Assembly: GCA_963812915.1 (NCBI GenBank)
Contig: CAWEXB010000003.1
Location: 124,001 to 188,000 of the forward strand
Direction: 5' to 3'
Length of the DNA: 64,000 bases
Origin: JACVRW01 sp963812915
Lineage (GTDB): Bacteria > Actinomycetota > Thermoleophilia > Solirubrobacterales > Thermoleophilaceae
Shown here in pieces: positions 43,898 to 53,273 of the stretch (position 1 is its first letter; each line of letters starts with the position of its first letter). Under the pieces are notes generated by a model. The model had not been told where the DNA came from. It was given only the letters and a program-made list of their open reading frames with translations, and ran no database searches. The translations under genes were made by a program, and so were the position numbers.

Positions 43898-45487
43898 ATG
43901 CGCAACCGTGCCCTGCACGAGGCGCTGCGGGACTTCGCGCTCGAGACCGCGGCACTGCTCACCGAAGACGTGAAGGCGGGCGCCGAGATCGAGTTCGACG
44001 TGGTCGACGAGGGGGGCAAGCGAGGCGGCTCGCGGGGTCCAGCCCTCTACCACTACAAGCCACGCACGGAGTCCTTCATGGCCGACCGCTGGCCGCGCCT
44101 GCGCGAGCTGCCGGCCTGCGCGCGTGCCTCCCAGGAGCTGGGCGCGGGAGCGGCGGCGTGGCTGCGCGTCAACGGGCTGCGTGGCGAGCAGGCGGAGCCC
44201 GCGCTGCAGGCGATGCTCGATCGGCTCTACGAGGACTCCACCAGCTTCGGCTTCCCCGAGGAGCGCTTCGAGCGCGTCTACCGCGAGGTCGAGCTGACCC
44301 TGTACGCGGCTTCGGTGCGCGGGCGCGTGGTGGCGCCCCTCGCAGGGGCTTGGATCGATGCCGAGCGGGTGGACCTCGGGGACGGCCTCTCACTCGTGCG
44401 CGGCGATCGCGCCGACGCCCCGCCGGAGGCCGTCTGGCCGGAGGGGGGCGACGGGGCGCCGGCCGTCCTGTGCGTGCTCGAGCGCGACGTCGACTCCGGG
44501 ACTCAGCTTCCCGCCGCGGAGGCGGAGGAGCGCTTCCGGGGCCTGATCACCGCCCTGCGGCTCTGGGGTCCGGGGGCGGTGAGCCTCGGCGGCCCGGGGT
44601 GGCGCCGCGCCGACGAGGGTCGCTGGTCTCCGGTGCCGATCGGCGGGTCGAGCATCGGGCGCGGGGACGGTTGGCTGCTCGCGGCGGGCGAGGAGGACGT
44701 GCTGCGCGAGTTCGTCGCCACGCTCGACGCATCCGCCCCGGCGGGCGTGATCGGGTGGGCCCTGTGCCGGTTCGAGATGGGCTGCGAGCGCTCGCGCGAC
44801 GCCGAGGCGCTCTCCGACTACCTGCTCGCGCTGCGCGCGCTGCTCGACGCAACGAGCGATGCGGGCGAGGCGAGCCTGGCGCTTCGCGTGGCGGCGCTCT
44901 GCGCCGAGGAGGGGCAGCGACGCGCCGTGCAGCGCCGCATCGAAGCCGCGCTGGGGCTCGAGCGCTTCGTCATGGGCGGCATGGGACGGGTGCCCACCGA
45001 GTCGCCCGGGGACCTGGTGGCGGAGGTCGAGGCCCACGTGCGGGCGCTGCTGCGCGACGTCCTCTGCGGCTACCTCGACCCCGATCTGAAGAGCGTTGCC
45101 GACGACATCCTGCTGGAGGCGTCGGCGGATCCCCCCGGGGAGATCAGCGCGCGCGACCTGCGCAGGGCGCGGGGGCGGGAAGCCGAGGTCCAGCTCGAGG
45201 ACGACTGGGCCGCGCCCGGGCGTGCGGTCGCGGGTGAGGAGGCCCAGCCCCCGCAGGATGTCGAGCTCGAATACGAGGCCGGGGCGGACACGGACACGTC
45301 GGAGATCGAGCCGGTCGGCGTCGAACCCGCGGCCGAGCCGCCCCCGCCCGAGCCGCCCCCGCCCGAGCCGCCCCCGCCCGAGCCGCCCCCGGCCGAGCCG
45401 CCCCCGGTCCAGCAGCAGCTCGACGGGGTCACTGAGTCCGCCGACTGGGGCTGGGGCGACGCCGAGGATTACTCCGCGCCCGTGTAG
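43898..45487 (+). CDS. Unknown 529-residue protein with Pro/Glu repeat tail
   Basis: No family recognised. The first ~420 residues look like a folded, mainly helical protein (LHEALRDFALETAALLTEDV at the N-terminus; LLAAGEEDVLREFVATLDA; LDPDLKSVADDILLEASADP). An acidic, disordered tail follows with five EPPPP units (45335-45409) and an aromatic end, ADWGWGDAEDYSAP. Such a tail may bind a partner protein. It is convergent with the ArsA-like pair and overlaps its end by 59 bases. Confidence 0.75.
   Translation: MRNRALHEALRDFALETAALLTEDVKAGAEIEFDVVDEGGKRGGSRGPALYHYKPRTESFMADRWPRLRELPACARASQELGAGAAAWLRVNGLRGEQAEPALQAMLDRLYEDSTSFGFPEERFERVYREVELTLYAASVRGRVVAPLAGAWIDAERVDLGDGLSLVRGDRADAPPEAVWPEGGDGAPAVLCVLERDVDSGTQLPAAEAEERFRGLITALRLWGPGAVSLGGPGWRRADEGRWSPVPIGGSSIGRGDGWLLAAGEEDVLREFVATLDASAPAGVIGWALCRFEMGCERSRDAEALSDYLLALRALLDATSDAGEASLALRVAALCAEEGQRRAVQRRIEAALGLERFVMGGMGRVPTESPGDLVAEVEAHVRALLRDVLCGYLDPDLKSVADDILLEASADPPGEISARDLRRARGREAEVQLEDDWAAPGRAVAGEEAQPPQDVELEYEAGADTDTSEIEPVGVEPAAEPPPPEPPPPEPPPPEPPPAEPPPVQQQLDGVTESADWGWGDAEDYSAPV
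45335..45409 (+). repeat. 15-bp tandem repeat encoding EPPPP
   Basis: Five in-frame copies of GAGCCGCCCCCGCCC, the last two with one- or two-base changes. They encode the Pro/Glu linker of the unknown protein and could vary in copy number by slippage. Confidence 0.85.
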
Positions 45488-46556
45488 CCGGTCTCGACCC
45501 GAACAGGTACTCGTCCATCTGCCTGAGGCCGTCCAGGTCGTGGACGTCGTCGTGTAGATGAGGCACCTCGATCATCGGCTTTCGGCCGAGGCGCCGGCGC
45601 AGCTCCGCCAGGTTCTTGCTGTCGCGCTGCGCGAGCCGGCGCTCCTCCTCATAGGTGCGCCCGACCTTGCGAGCGAGCGGCTCGCCGAGCAGCTTCGCCA
45701 GCTCCGCCGGGTCGCTCGGGCCGCCGGCCCGGTGCACGCGGTTGGCGACCACGCCCGCGAACGGAAGGCCCGCGTCCATCAACCGATGGTGGAAGTACGC
45801 CGCCTCCTCCAATGCGTCACGGCGGGGTGAGGTCACGAGCACGAAGGCGGTGCGACTGTCGGCGAGCAGGGAGTTCACGAGCACCGCTCGCTCGCGGATG
45901 CCCTCGGTCATGTCGCCGAACGAGCGGAAGAACTCGCCGAGGTCCTGGAGAAGGTCGATGCCGGTGGCGCGCTTCATCACCGCGAACACCACGCCGGTGC
46001 CGCGGCCGAGCACCTTGAGCCCGAGGCGGCCGGGAGCCGTGAAGAGCTGAAGCGTGCGCGAGTCGATGAACTCGGAGAGACGCCGCGGCGCGTCCAGGAA
46101 ATCGAGCGCGTTCCGGGTGGGCGGGGTGTCCAGGACCAGCAGGTCGTAGCGGCCCTCCTGATGCAGCTCATGGAGCTTCTCCATCGCCATGTACTCCTGC
46201 GACCCCGCCACCGCGTTCGACAGCTCCTGATAGATGCGGTTCCCGAGCACCGCGTCGCGCGTTCGCTCGTCGGGCGCGTGCCACTCCACCAGCTCGTCCC
46301 ACGTGCGCTTGGCGTCGAGCATCATCGCCCACAGCTCGCCGTCCACCTCCGCGTCGACCCGGCGTTCCTCGTTGCCGAGGTCGGGCAGGCCGAGCGAGTC
46401 GGCGAGCCGGCGTGCCGGGTCGATCGTGAGCACGGCGACCTTCTTGCCGCGAGCCGCCATGCCGAGCGCGATCGCCGCCGACGTGGTGGTCTTGCCGACG
46501 CCTCCCGAGCCGGCGCAGATGCATACCTCCTTGCGCTCGAGCCAGTCGCCGATCAC
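45429..46556 (-). CDS. ArsA/Get3-like ATPase, second of pair
   Basis: A 375-residue deviant-Walker ATPase: P-loop CAGSGGVGKTTTSAAIALG, switch LTIDPARRLADSLGLPDLG, and YDLLVLDTPPTRNALDFLDA. It pairs with the preceding gene through a GTGA overlap, as in the actinobacterial Rv3679-Rv3680-type pair. These ATPases are related to arsenite and tail-anchored protein carriers; in mycobacteria the pair is linked to stress tolerance. The C-terminal ~20 residues are basic and unusual, encoded in the overlap with the convergent gene. Confidence 0.9.
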   Translation of the reverse strand: MIGDWLERKEVCICAGSGGVGKTTTSAAIALGMAARGKKVAVLTIDPARRLADSLGLPDLGNEERRVDAEVDGELWAMMLDAKRTWDELVEWHAPDERTRDAVLGNRIYQELSNAVAGSQEYMAMEKLHELHQEGRYDLLVLDTPPTRNALDFLDAPRRLSEFIDSRTLQLFTAPGRLGLKVLGRGTGVVFAVMKRATGIDLLQDLGEFFRSFGDMTEGIRERAVLVNSLLADSRTAFVLVTSPRRDALEEAAYFHHRLMDAGLPFAGVVANRVHRAGGPSDPAELAKLLGEPLARKVGRTYEEERRLAQRDSKNLAELRRRLGRKPMIEVPHLHDDVHDLDGLRQMDEYLFGSRPATRARSNPRRRPSPSRRTQ

Positions 46557-47479
46557 AGCCTGCGCCCCAGCTCGTTCGCCAGGCGCTCCACGTGCGCGCG
46601 CCGCAGCTCCGGCTCGAACAGGTACGGGAGCGTGACGACCGGGGCCTCGACCTGGCGGCGCAGCCGGCGCAGCTGAGAACGCTGGCCGCGGGCTCGCTCC
46701 TGCTCGGCGAGCGCCGCGCGCAGCGCGGCGCTCGCCGCCGGAGAGCCGCGGCCGTCGAGGGATCGCAGCCGCCCCGCCTCCTCCCCGCTGAAGCGCTGCG
46801 GATAGACGCCGTTCACGACCACGTGCTCGACGACCATCGCCAGCTCGTCTCCGAGGCGACGCTCGAATTCGATCGTCTCGTTCACGGGCATCTCCTCCGG
46901 CAGCGCCACCACAAGCACGCCCGTCGAGGCGCGGTCGCGCAGGAACGCGTCGATGATCCGCGCCTGGCGGCTGATCGGCCCGACCCGCGCCACGCTCGCG
47001 TAGGTCGCGGGTGCGCGCAGCATCGCGAGGCCGTGGCCGGTGGGGGGCGCGTCGACGATCGTCAGGTCGAACACCGCCCCGGCGGTTCGGCGCTCGAGCT
47101 GCGCCAGATCCCAGACCTTTCCGATCGTGACCAGCTCGCTCAAACCCGGCGCCGCCGCGGTGAGGTACTGGAACAGGCGGCTCCCGCCCAGCACACCGGC
47201 CAGCACGCCGGACCCCAGCTGGTAGCGAAGCCACTCCTCCTTCGCCCGCTCCGGCTGCACCGAGACCGCGTGGAGACCCGGCGTCAGCTCGCGCTCACCA
47301 TGTCCCACGTCGGCGACGCCGAACAGCGCAGCGAGCCGCTCCTGCTCGGCGACCTCGCAGACGACCGTGCGCTTCCCGCGGCTCGCGGCCAGCACGCCCA
47401 GTGCGGCGGCCACGGTGGTCTTGCCCACGCCGCCCTTGCCCGTGACGACCACGAGCCTTCTGTCCAGTAGTGATGCCAC
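46553..47479 (-). CDS. ArsA/Get3-like ATPase, first of pair
   Basis: A 308-residue ATPase with P-loop VVVTGKGGVGKTTVAAALGV, VCEVAEQERLAALFG in place of the usual DPA switch, and DLTIVDAPPTGHGLAMLRAP. I chose the GTG at 47479, which begins just before the P-loop strand; longer readings run into the divergent parA region. Members of this pair probably work as a heterodimer. The gene is divergent from parA with a 54-base gap. Confidence 0.9.
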   Translation of the reverse strand: MASLLDRRLVVVTGKGGVGKTTVAAALGVLAASRGKRTVVCEVAEQERLAALFGVADVGHGERELTPGLHAVSVQPERAKEEWLRYQLGSGVLAGVLGGSRLFQYLTAAAPGLSELVTIGKVWDLAQLERRTAGAVFDLTIVDAPPTGHGLAMLRAPATYASVARVGPISRQARIIDAFLRDRASTGVLVVALPEEMPVNETIEFERRLGDELAMVVEHVVVNGVYPQRFSGEEAGRLRSLDGRGSPAASAALRAALAEQERARGQRSQLRRLRRQVEAPVVTLPYLFEPELRRAHVERLANELGRRL

Positions 47480-47533
47480 CCAGCCCCCAAGGGTGAAGGA
47501 ATCCGCTCTAGTCGTGCGAATAGGCACTCCGTA

Positions 47534-48327
47534 ATGGGGACTACACCGGAGGCACCCGTGACGCCCAAGGCAAAGGTCATCGCCTTCACGAATCAGAAGG
47601 GCGGGGTGGCGAAGACGACCACGACCCTCAACCTCGCCGCCGCCTTCGTCGAGCGGGGCCACCGGGTGCTATGCATCGACCTCGATCCCCAGGCCAACCT
47701 GACCATGAGTCAGGGCATCGACCCCGACTCTCTCGAGGTGTCGATGTACGACGTGCTCGTGCACCAACTCTCGATCCGCGAGGTGATTCGCAAGCGCGAG
47801 GTGGACGTCGCCTGCGCGTCGATCGACCTGGCCGGCGCCGAGATCGCGATGTCGACGATGATCGGCCGCGAGCGCAGCGCTGAAGAAGGCCCTAGAGTCC
47901 CGTGCTGGAGGACTACGACTACATCTTCATCGACACTCCGCCGAGCCTCGGACTGCTGACGATCAACGCGCTCACCGCGTCCCAGAAGGTAATCGTCCCC
48001 GTGCAATGCGAGTATCTGTCCATGCGTGCGCTGATCCAGCTCCAGAACACGCTGTCGATGGTCCGTGACGAGCTGAACCCCGACATCGAGATCGAGGGCA
48101 TCCTGCCGACGCTCGTCGACAATCGCACGGTGCACGCCAAGGAGGCGATCGAGATCCTCGAGGAGAACTTCGGGGATCGCGTTTTCGCGTCGCGCATCAA
48201 CAAAACGGTGCGTTTTGCCGAAGCTCCGGTAAAGGGAATGTCAGTGCTTAAGTACGACCCGGACGGGAAGGCGGCGTACGCCTACCGTCAGCTAGCCGAG
48301 GAGGTCCTGGCCAATGGGAAGCAGTAA
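47534..48327 (+). CDS. parA: ParA/Soj chromosome-partitioning ATPase, frameshifted
   Basis: The N-terminal frame gives VIAFTNQKGGVAKTTTTLNL (deviant Walker A), VLCIDLDPQANLTMSQGID and up to MSTMIGRE. The remainder is in another frame: LEDYDYIFIDTPPSLGLLTI, VQCEYLSMRALIQLQNTL and AYRQLAEEVLANGKQ. Two single-base insertions, about 47876 and 47898, restore a continuous ~264-residue ParA. ParA positions origins or other cargo with ParB; parB is not visible. A broken parA in an otherwise normal region favours sequence error. It overlaps ftsZ by 14 bases. Confidence 0.85.
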
Positions 48328-49966
48328 ACGGGCGAGCATGCGGGAAGGGCCCCTGGCGCAGCTGTTCCGAAAGACCGAGGACGAGGCTCGCCCCGGGGAG
48401 GAGCAGCGCGAAGAGGGTTCACGCGACAAGCGGGCCAAGGAGGAGCCGCGCGCGGGACAACCCCTGCCGGAGGGCGGGCCGGCGCCGCAGTCCACGAGCC
48501 GCCTCCCGGAGCCCCAGGGCCAGCAAGAGCCCGAGCTGCAGCCCGAGACGGAGCGCCGGCCGGTCGATTCGCGCGCCGAGGGGCGCGGGCCGATCGAGTC
48601 GCGGCTGGACGAGCAGCCCGAGCGGCCGGCGCAGCGCCGCCCCGAGCCGCCGCACGGCTTCGAGCGCCGCGCCACCGAGGCCGCCCGGCGGGCGGAGGAG
48701 CGCGAGGAGCGCCGGCGCGAGCGCGAGCAGCGCTGGAGCCGGTACGGGGGCGTGCCGACCCCCGAGGAGCGCCTGCGTTCGGTCTTCTCCTCCGACATAC
48801 CCGAGAACATCCTCGACCGCGAGCCGGGTCAGGCTCCTGTGCACCCGCCCGAGCCCGGGCCGGCCCCGGCGCCAACGTCCCCGACCGTGTCCGAACCGCT
48901 GCTGCGTGTGGTGGGTGTGGGCGGCGCCGGCGTCAACGCCGTCGACCGCATGATCGAGGCGGGCGTCGAGGGCGTCGAGTTCATCGCCGTCAACACCGAC
49001 ATGCAGTCGCTCGAGGAATCGGCCGCCACTCGCCGGCTGCACATCGGCGGCGACATCACCCGGGGGCTCGGCTCGGGCTCGAACCCGGAGCTCGGCCGCG
49101 CCGCGGCGCACGAGGACTACGACCTGCTGAAGGCCGCCCTCAGGGGCAGCGACATGGTGTTCATCACCGCCGGCGCCGGCGGCGGCACCGGCACGGGCGG
49201 CGCACCCGTGGTGGCCCGCATATCCCGCGAGCTGGGCGCGCTCACCGTCGGCATCGTCACCAAGCCGTTCGCCTTCGAGGGCGCGAGGCGCGGCGAGCAG
49301 GCCGACCAGGGCATCGAGGAGCTGGCCCAGGAGGTGGACACGCTGATCGTGATCCCGAACTCGCGGCTCCTGAGCGTGCTCGACAAGTCGACGTCGATGG
49401 TCGAGGCATTTCGCGTGGCCGACGACGTGCTTCGCCAGGGCGTTCAGGGCGTCTCCGACCTGATCACGCTGCCCGGTCTCATCAACCTCGACTTCGCGGA
49501 CGTGCGGACGATCATGCACGACGCCGGCCAGGCGTTGCTCGGCATCGGCATGGGCGCCGGCGAGCGGCGCGCGATGGACGCGGTCGAGCATGCGATCGAG
49601 TCGCCGCTGCTCGAGACGTCGCTCGAGGGCGCCCGCTCGATCCTGCTGTCCATCACCGGTGGCCGCGACCTCTCGCTGTTCGAGGTCAACGACGCGGCCA
49701 AGGCGGTGGCCGAAGCGGCCCACCCCGACGCGAACATCATCTTCGGCGCGATGGTCGACGAGAAGGTCGAGGACCAGGTCTGGGTGACGGTCGTGGCCAC
49801 CGGCTACGGCGACCGCCCGCAGTTCCGCGCCGTCCCGCGCGGTGAGCGCGAGTCGCGGATCCCGGCCGACGCCGAGCCGCGCGTGCGGCGCGGTGGCGAG
49901 CGCGAGCGCAGCAGGGCCGGAACCCTCGCCGACATTGAAGTGCCCGAGTTCGTGCCCAGACGCTGA
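48314..49966 (+). CDS. ftsZ: FtsZ cell-division GTPase with ~195-residue N-terminal extension
   Basis: From about residue 196 it is a canonical FtsZ: LLRVVGVGGAGVNAVDRMIE, GTP loop FITAGAGGGTGTGGAPVVAR, VTKPFAFEGARRGEQAD, T7 loop INLDFADVRTIMHDAGQALL and a C-terminal tail LADIEVPEFVPRR. Before it lie ~195 charged residues, poor in hydrophobics (RRAEEREERRREREQRWSRY), not seen in typical FtsZ. The ATG at 48314 follows AGGAGGT at ideal distance, inside the parA end, so the long form is probably made. Alternative shorter starts lack good ribosome sites. FtsZ forms the division ring. Confidence 0.92.
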   Translation: MGSSKRASMREGPLAQLFRKTEDEARPGEEQREEGSRDKRAKEEPRAGQPLPEGGPAPQSTSRLPEPQGQQEPELQPETERRPVDSRAEGRGPIESRLDEQPERPAQRRPEPPHGFERRATEAARRAEEREERRREREQRWSRYGGVPTPEERLRSVFSSDIPENILDREPGQAPVHPPEPGPAPAPTSPTVSEPLLRVVGVGGAGVNAVDRMIEAGVEGVEFIAVNTDMQSLEESAATRRLHIGGDITRGLGSGSNPELGRAAAHEDYDLLKAALRGSDMVFITAGAGGGTGTGGAPVVARISRELGALTVGIVTKPFAFEGARRGEQADQGIEELAQEVDTLIVIPNSRLLSVLDKSTSMVEAFRVADDVLRQGVQGVSDLITLPGLINLDFADVRTIMHDAGQALLGIGMGAGERRAMDAVEHAIESPLLETSLEGARSILLSITGGRDLSLFEVNDAAKAVAEAAHPDANIIFGAMVDEKVEDQVWVTVVATGYGDRPQFRAVPRGERESRIPADAEPRVRRGGERERSRAGTLADIEVPEFVPRR

Positions 49967-49994
49967 GCCTGAGCCGGCCAGATAGGTTCCGGCT

Positions 49995-51518
49995 ATGAAA
50001 GGGGTGGTCGCAGCCGGCCATCCGCTGACGGCCAAGGCCGGAGCCGACGTGCTGCGCGACGGCGGCAACGCCGTCGACGCCGCGGTCGCGTGCGTCCTGA
50101 TGTCGTTCGTGGCCGAGTCGCCGCTGACGGGCCCCGGCGCGGGGGGCTTCATGCTGCTGCACACGGCGGGCGGTGAAAACCATCTGCTCGACTTCTTCGT
50201 CGTCGCCCCGGGCCGCGGGCTCGGCGGCCGGGAGCCGGGGGCGCTCATGCCCATCGACGTCCGCTTCGCCGAGGACGCGGTCCAGCGCTTCAACGTCGGA
50301 CCTTCGTCGTGTGGGGCGTACGGCACGACCCTGGGGCTTGCCGAGGCTCTCGGGCGCTTCGGCAGCGCCCGGCTCGCCGACCTCACCGCCGCTCCGGCGC
50401 GGGCGGCGCGCGAGGGGGTGGAGGTCGTGCCGATGCAAGCCTTCCTGTTCCAGGTGCTCGAGCCCATCCTGCGCTCCACGCCGGAGGCGGCCGCGATCTA
50501 CGCGCCCGGCGGGGGGTTGCTCGCCGCGGGCGGCACGATCCGCCTGCCCGAGCTCGGCGACCTGCTCGACCGGCTCGGGGCCGAGGGTCCGGCCTTCCTC
50601 TACGGGGGCGACGTCGGCGTCGCGGTCAGCGACTGGGTGCTCGAGCGCGGCGGACTGCTCACCCGCGACGATCTCGCCGCCTACGAGGTGGTGGAGCGGC
50701 GGCCCGTCCGGGTGCGCTACCGCGGACGGGAGGTGCTGACCAATCCGCCGCCCTCGTCGGGCGGAATCCTCATCGCCGACGCCCTCGGCATCCTCGAGCG
50801 GCTGGAGGAGCCCCATCACCCGTTCGTGATCGCCGAGGTGATCGCCTCCACCAACCGCGCGCGCGACGCCGAGTTTCTCGAGGGGCTCGCGACGGAGGGC
50901 TACCTGGAGCGCTTCCTGGCCAAGGACGCCCTCGACTCCGTGGCGACCGAGGTCCGTGAGCGGCTCGGCAACACGACCCACATCGCGGTGATGGATGCCG
51001 ACGGCGCCTGTGCCTCGGTCACTTGCTCGAATGGGTCGTGCTCCGGAGTGATCGTGCCCGGCACGGGCGTGCACCTCAACAACATGCTCGGCGAGCAGGA
51101 CCTGAACCCGCTCGGCTACCACCGTCACGAGCCCGGGGTGCGGGTGCCGAGCATGATGGCGCCGACGGTGGTGCTGCGCGAGGGCCGGCCGGAGATGGCG
51201 CTCGGCTCCGCCGGCTCCAACCGCATCCGCTCGGCCATCCTCCAGACCGTCCTGGCCGTGGTGGACCACGGCCTGCCCGCCCAGGAGGCGGTGTCCAGCG
51301 CGCGCCTGCACGTGGAGGGCAGGGAGGTCGAGGCCGAGCCCGGGGTCGATCCGGGGTCGCTCGACCGCCTCGAGCGCGGCGGCTGGATGGTCCGCCGGTG
51401 GGCGGAGCGCAACCTCTTTTTCGGGGGAGTTCAGGCGGTTGCCCGCAACCCCGAGAGCGGCGAGCTCACGGGCGGCGGCGACCCGCGCCGCGGCGGCGTG
51501 GCGACGGTCGTGTCGTAG
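49995..51518 (+). CDS. ggt: Gamma-glutamyltransferase
   Basis: GGT hydrolyses or transfers the gamma-glutamyl group of glutathione-like compounds and matures by self-cleavage before a Thr. The 507-residue precursor shows GGNAVDAAVACVLMSFVAES, GPGAGGFMLLHTAGG, the cleavage and nucleophile site LGNTTHIAVMDADG, and PSMMAPTVVLREGRPEMALG with SAGSNRIRSAILQ. No signal peptide is apparent, so it may be cytoplasmic. It starts 28 bases after ftsZ. Substrate in this lineage, which may lack glutathione, is uncertain. Confidence 0.93.
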   Translation: MKGVVAAGHPLTAKAGADVLRDGGNAVDAAVACVLMSFVAESPLTGPGAGGFMLLHTAGGENHLLDFFVVAPGRGLGGREPGALMPIDVRFAEDAVQRFNVGPSSCGAYGTTLGLAEALGRFGSARLADLTAAPARAAREGVEVVPMQAFLFQVLEPILRSTPEAAAIYAPGGGLLAAGGTIRLPELGDLLDRLGAEGPAFLYGGDVGVAVSDWVLERGGLLTRDDLAAYEVVERRPVRVRYRGREVLTNPPPSSGGILIADALGILERLEEPHHPFVIAEVIASTNRARDAEFLEGLATEGYLERFLAKDALDSVATEVRERLGNTTHIAVMDADGACASVTCSNGSCSGVIVPGTGVHLNNMLGEQDLNPLGYHRHEPGVRVPSMMAPTVVLREGRPEMALGSAGSNRIRSAILQTVLAVVDHGLPAQEAVSSARLHVEGREVEAEPGVDPGSLDRLERGGWMVRRWAERNLFFGGVQAVARNPESGELTGGGDPRRGGVATVVS

Positions 51519-51606
51519 CCGGTTCGACCACCTGTCGAGCCGCCCGGGCAGAATTTTCGACACGGGTCCGATGACTGAGCCCGGCTCCGGGCGCATGCTT
51601 CGCCCG

Positions 51607-53076
51607 ATGCCCGAACGCCTCTCCGCGATGGATGGGTCCTTTCTTCGCGTCGAGACCGCGAACGCGCACATGCACGTCGCCTGGAGCGCCACCTTCCGCG
51701 TGGCCCCCGGCGCGTCGCCGCCGACGGTGAGCCGCCTGCGACGCAGCATTGCGGCGCGGCTCAACGCCGCGCCTCGCTTCCGAAAACGCCTGGCCCGCCC
51801 GCTGCCGGGCATGGGCGAGCCGTTCTGGGTAGACGACACGCGGTTCGACGTCGCAGAGCACGTCCTGGAGCTCGGCATGCGCGGCGAGGGGCTCGACGAT
51901 CACCGCTTCGGCCTTCTCTGCGACCGGGTGCTCTCGGTCCCGCTCTCGCGTTCGCGGCCGCTGTGGGAGATCCATCTCGCGCCCCGGCTGACGGGCGGAC
52001 GGTGCGGGCTGGTGGCGAAGATCCACCATGCCCTGGTGGACGGGAAGTCGGCGCTCGAGGTGGCCCTGCTGCTGTTCGACCTCGAGCCGAACGCCTTTGC
52101 CGAGCTCCCCCCGCCGTGGGAGCCGGCACCGACCCCGGGGACGGGACGGCTGGCGGCGGGAGCTCTTGTTTCCAGCGGGGAGGAGCTGCTGCGAACGGCA
52201 CGCGGCGCGGCGCGGCTGGCGGGAGAGCCGCGCGTCGCGCCCGCGCGGATCGCCGGCACGCTGCGGCGGGCGGCGCTCGCGGTGGGCGAGGACCTGCTGC
52301 GGCCGGCGCCGGCATCGGCGCTGAATGCGCGCATCGGTCCGCGCCGCACGCTGGTCCGTCACTCCGCGTCGATTGCGGACCTAAAGCGTGCGGCACGCGC
52401 GCATGGCGCCACCGTCAACGATGCGGCGCTGGCCGTGGTCGCCGGTGGCCTGCGCGCCCTGGCGCTCGAGCGCGGGGAGGCGCCCGCGCCGCTGAAGACG
52501 ATGGTTCCGGTCAACATCCGTGCCCCGGAGGAGCGCCGGTCGCTCGGCAACCGCATCTCGTTCGCGTTCATCGACCTTCCGCTCGACGCGGACTCTCCGG
52601 CGGAGAGGCTCGCTCGCGTGCACGCGGCAACGGTGGCCTTCAAGCGCGGCGAGCGAGCCGCCGGCGCCGACGCCGTGCTCTCGGCGCTCGGCCATCTTCC
52701 CGACCCCCTGCGCGGGCTGGCGGCCCGGATGGCGGCCGGCCCGCGCGTCTACAACCTCACCGTCTCGAACATCCCAGGACCGCGCTTCCCCGTGTACATG
52801 CTGGGCGCCGAGCTGCTCGAGTCCCACCCGGTCGTGCCGCTCGCGGAGGGGCACGCGCTGTCGATCGGGCTCTTCAGTTACCGCGAGCGGCTCCACTTCG
52901 GGCTCTACGCCGAGCCGCACGCGTTCCCGCAGGTGCGCGAACTTCCAGGCGCACTCGGGGCTTCCCTGGCCGACCTCCTTCGCGCGGTGTCCCCACGGGG
53001 GACGGAGCAGGCGAGGGTCCGGCGTCGCCCCCGGTCCCTCGCGTCTCCGGCCCTCGCGACCGTGGCGGCCCGTTAG
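51607..53076 (+). CDS. Wax ester synthase / acyl-CoA:diacylglycerol acyltransferase
   Basis: WS/DGAT enzymes make wax esters or triacylglycerol from acyl-CoA. The ~489-residue protein starts MPERLSAMDGSFLRVETANA, carries the catalytic motif KIHHALVDGKSALEVALLLF, and ends with the family's NLTVSNIPGPRFPVYMLGAE and LSIGLFSYRERLHFGLYAE. An upstream in-frame ATG at 51571 is possible; I prefer 51607 because the family's conserved opening begins there. With PHA synthase in the window it suggests carbon storage as lipid and polyester. Confidence 0.93.
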   Translation: MPERLSAMDGSFLRVETANAHMHVAWSATFRVAPGASPPTVSRLRRSIAARLNAAPRFRKRLARPLPGMGEPFWVDDTRFDVAEHVLELGMRGEGLDDHRFGLLCDRVLSVPLSRSRPLWEIHLAPRLTGGRCGLVAKIHHALVDGKSALEVALLLFDLEPNAFAELPPPWEPAPTPGTGRLAAGALVSSGEELLRTARGAARLAGEPRVAPARIAGTLRRAALAVGEDLLRPAPASALNARIGPRRTLVRHSASIADLKRAARAHGATVNDAALAVVAGGLRALALERGEAPAPLKTMVPVNIRAPEERRSLGNRISFAFIDLPLDADSPAERLARVHAATVAFKRGERAAGADAVLSALGHLPDPLRGLAARMAAGPRVYNLTVSNIPGPRFPVYMLGAELLESHPVVPLAEGHALSIGLFSYRERLHFGLYAEPHAFPQVRELPGALGASLADLLRAVSPRGTEQARVRRRPRSLASPALATVAAR

Positions 53077-53273
53077 CAGCCGCCTCCCGCCGCGGGGCTC
53101 CGGGTAGCGGTCAGTCGACGCCGGCGGTCGCGAGCGCAAAGACGATCGCGCAGGCGAGTGTGGTTACCCGGCCCGGGCGTAGGACGGCGAGTGCGCGACG
53201 GAGGGCCGATGGTGGCGGGTGGCTGTGTGTCGTGGGGGGCATCGGTGTGTGGGTTGAGTGGTGTGTGGGTTGA

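Noticed and set aside
45429..45487. Overlap of the convergent unknown gene and ArsA-like gene as a sign that one is false
   Set aside because: Both proteins are well supported over their lengths; only the non-conserved C-terminal tails overlap.
47860..47910. Programmed ribosomal frameshifting in parA
   Set aside because: Two separate insertions would be needed and no slippery sequence with a downstream structure is visible; sequence error is simpler.
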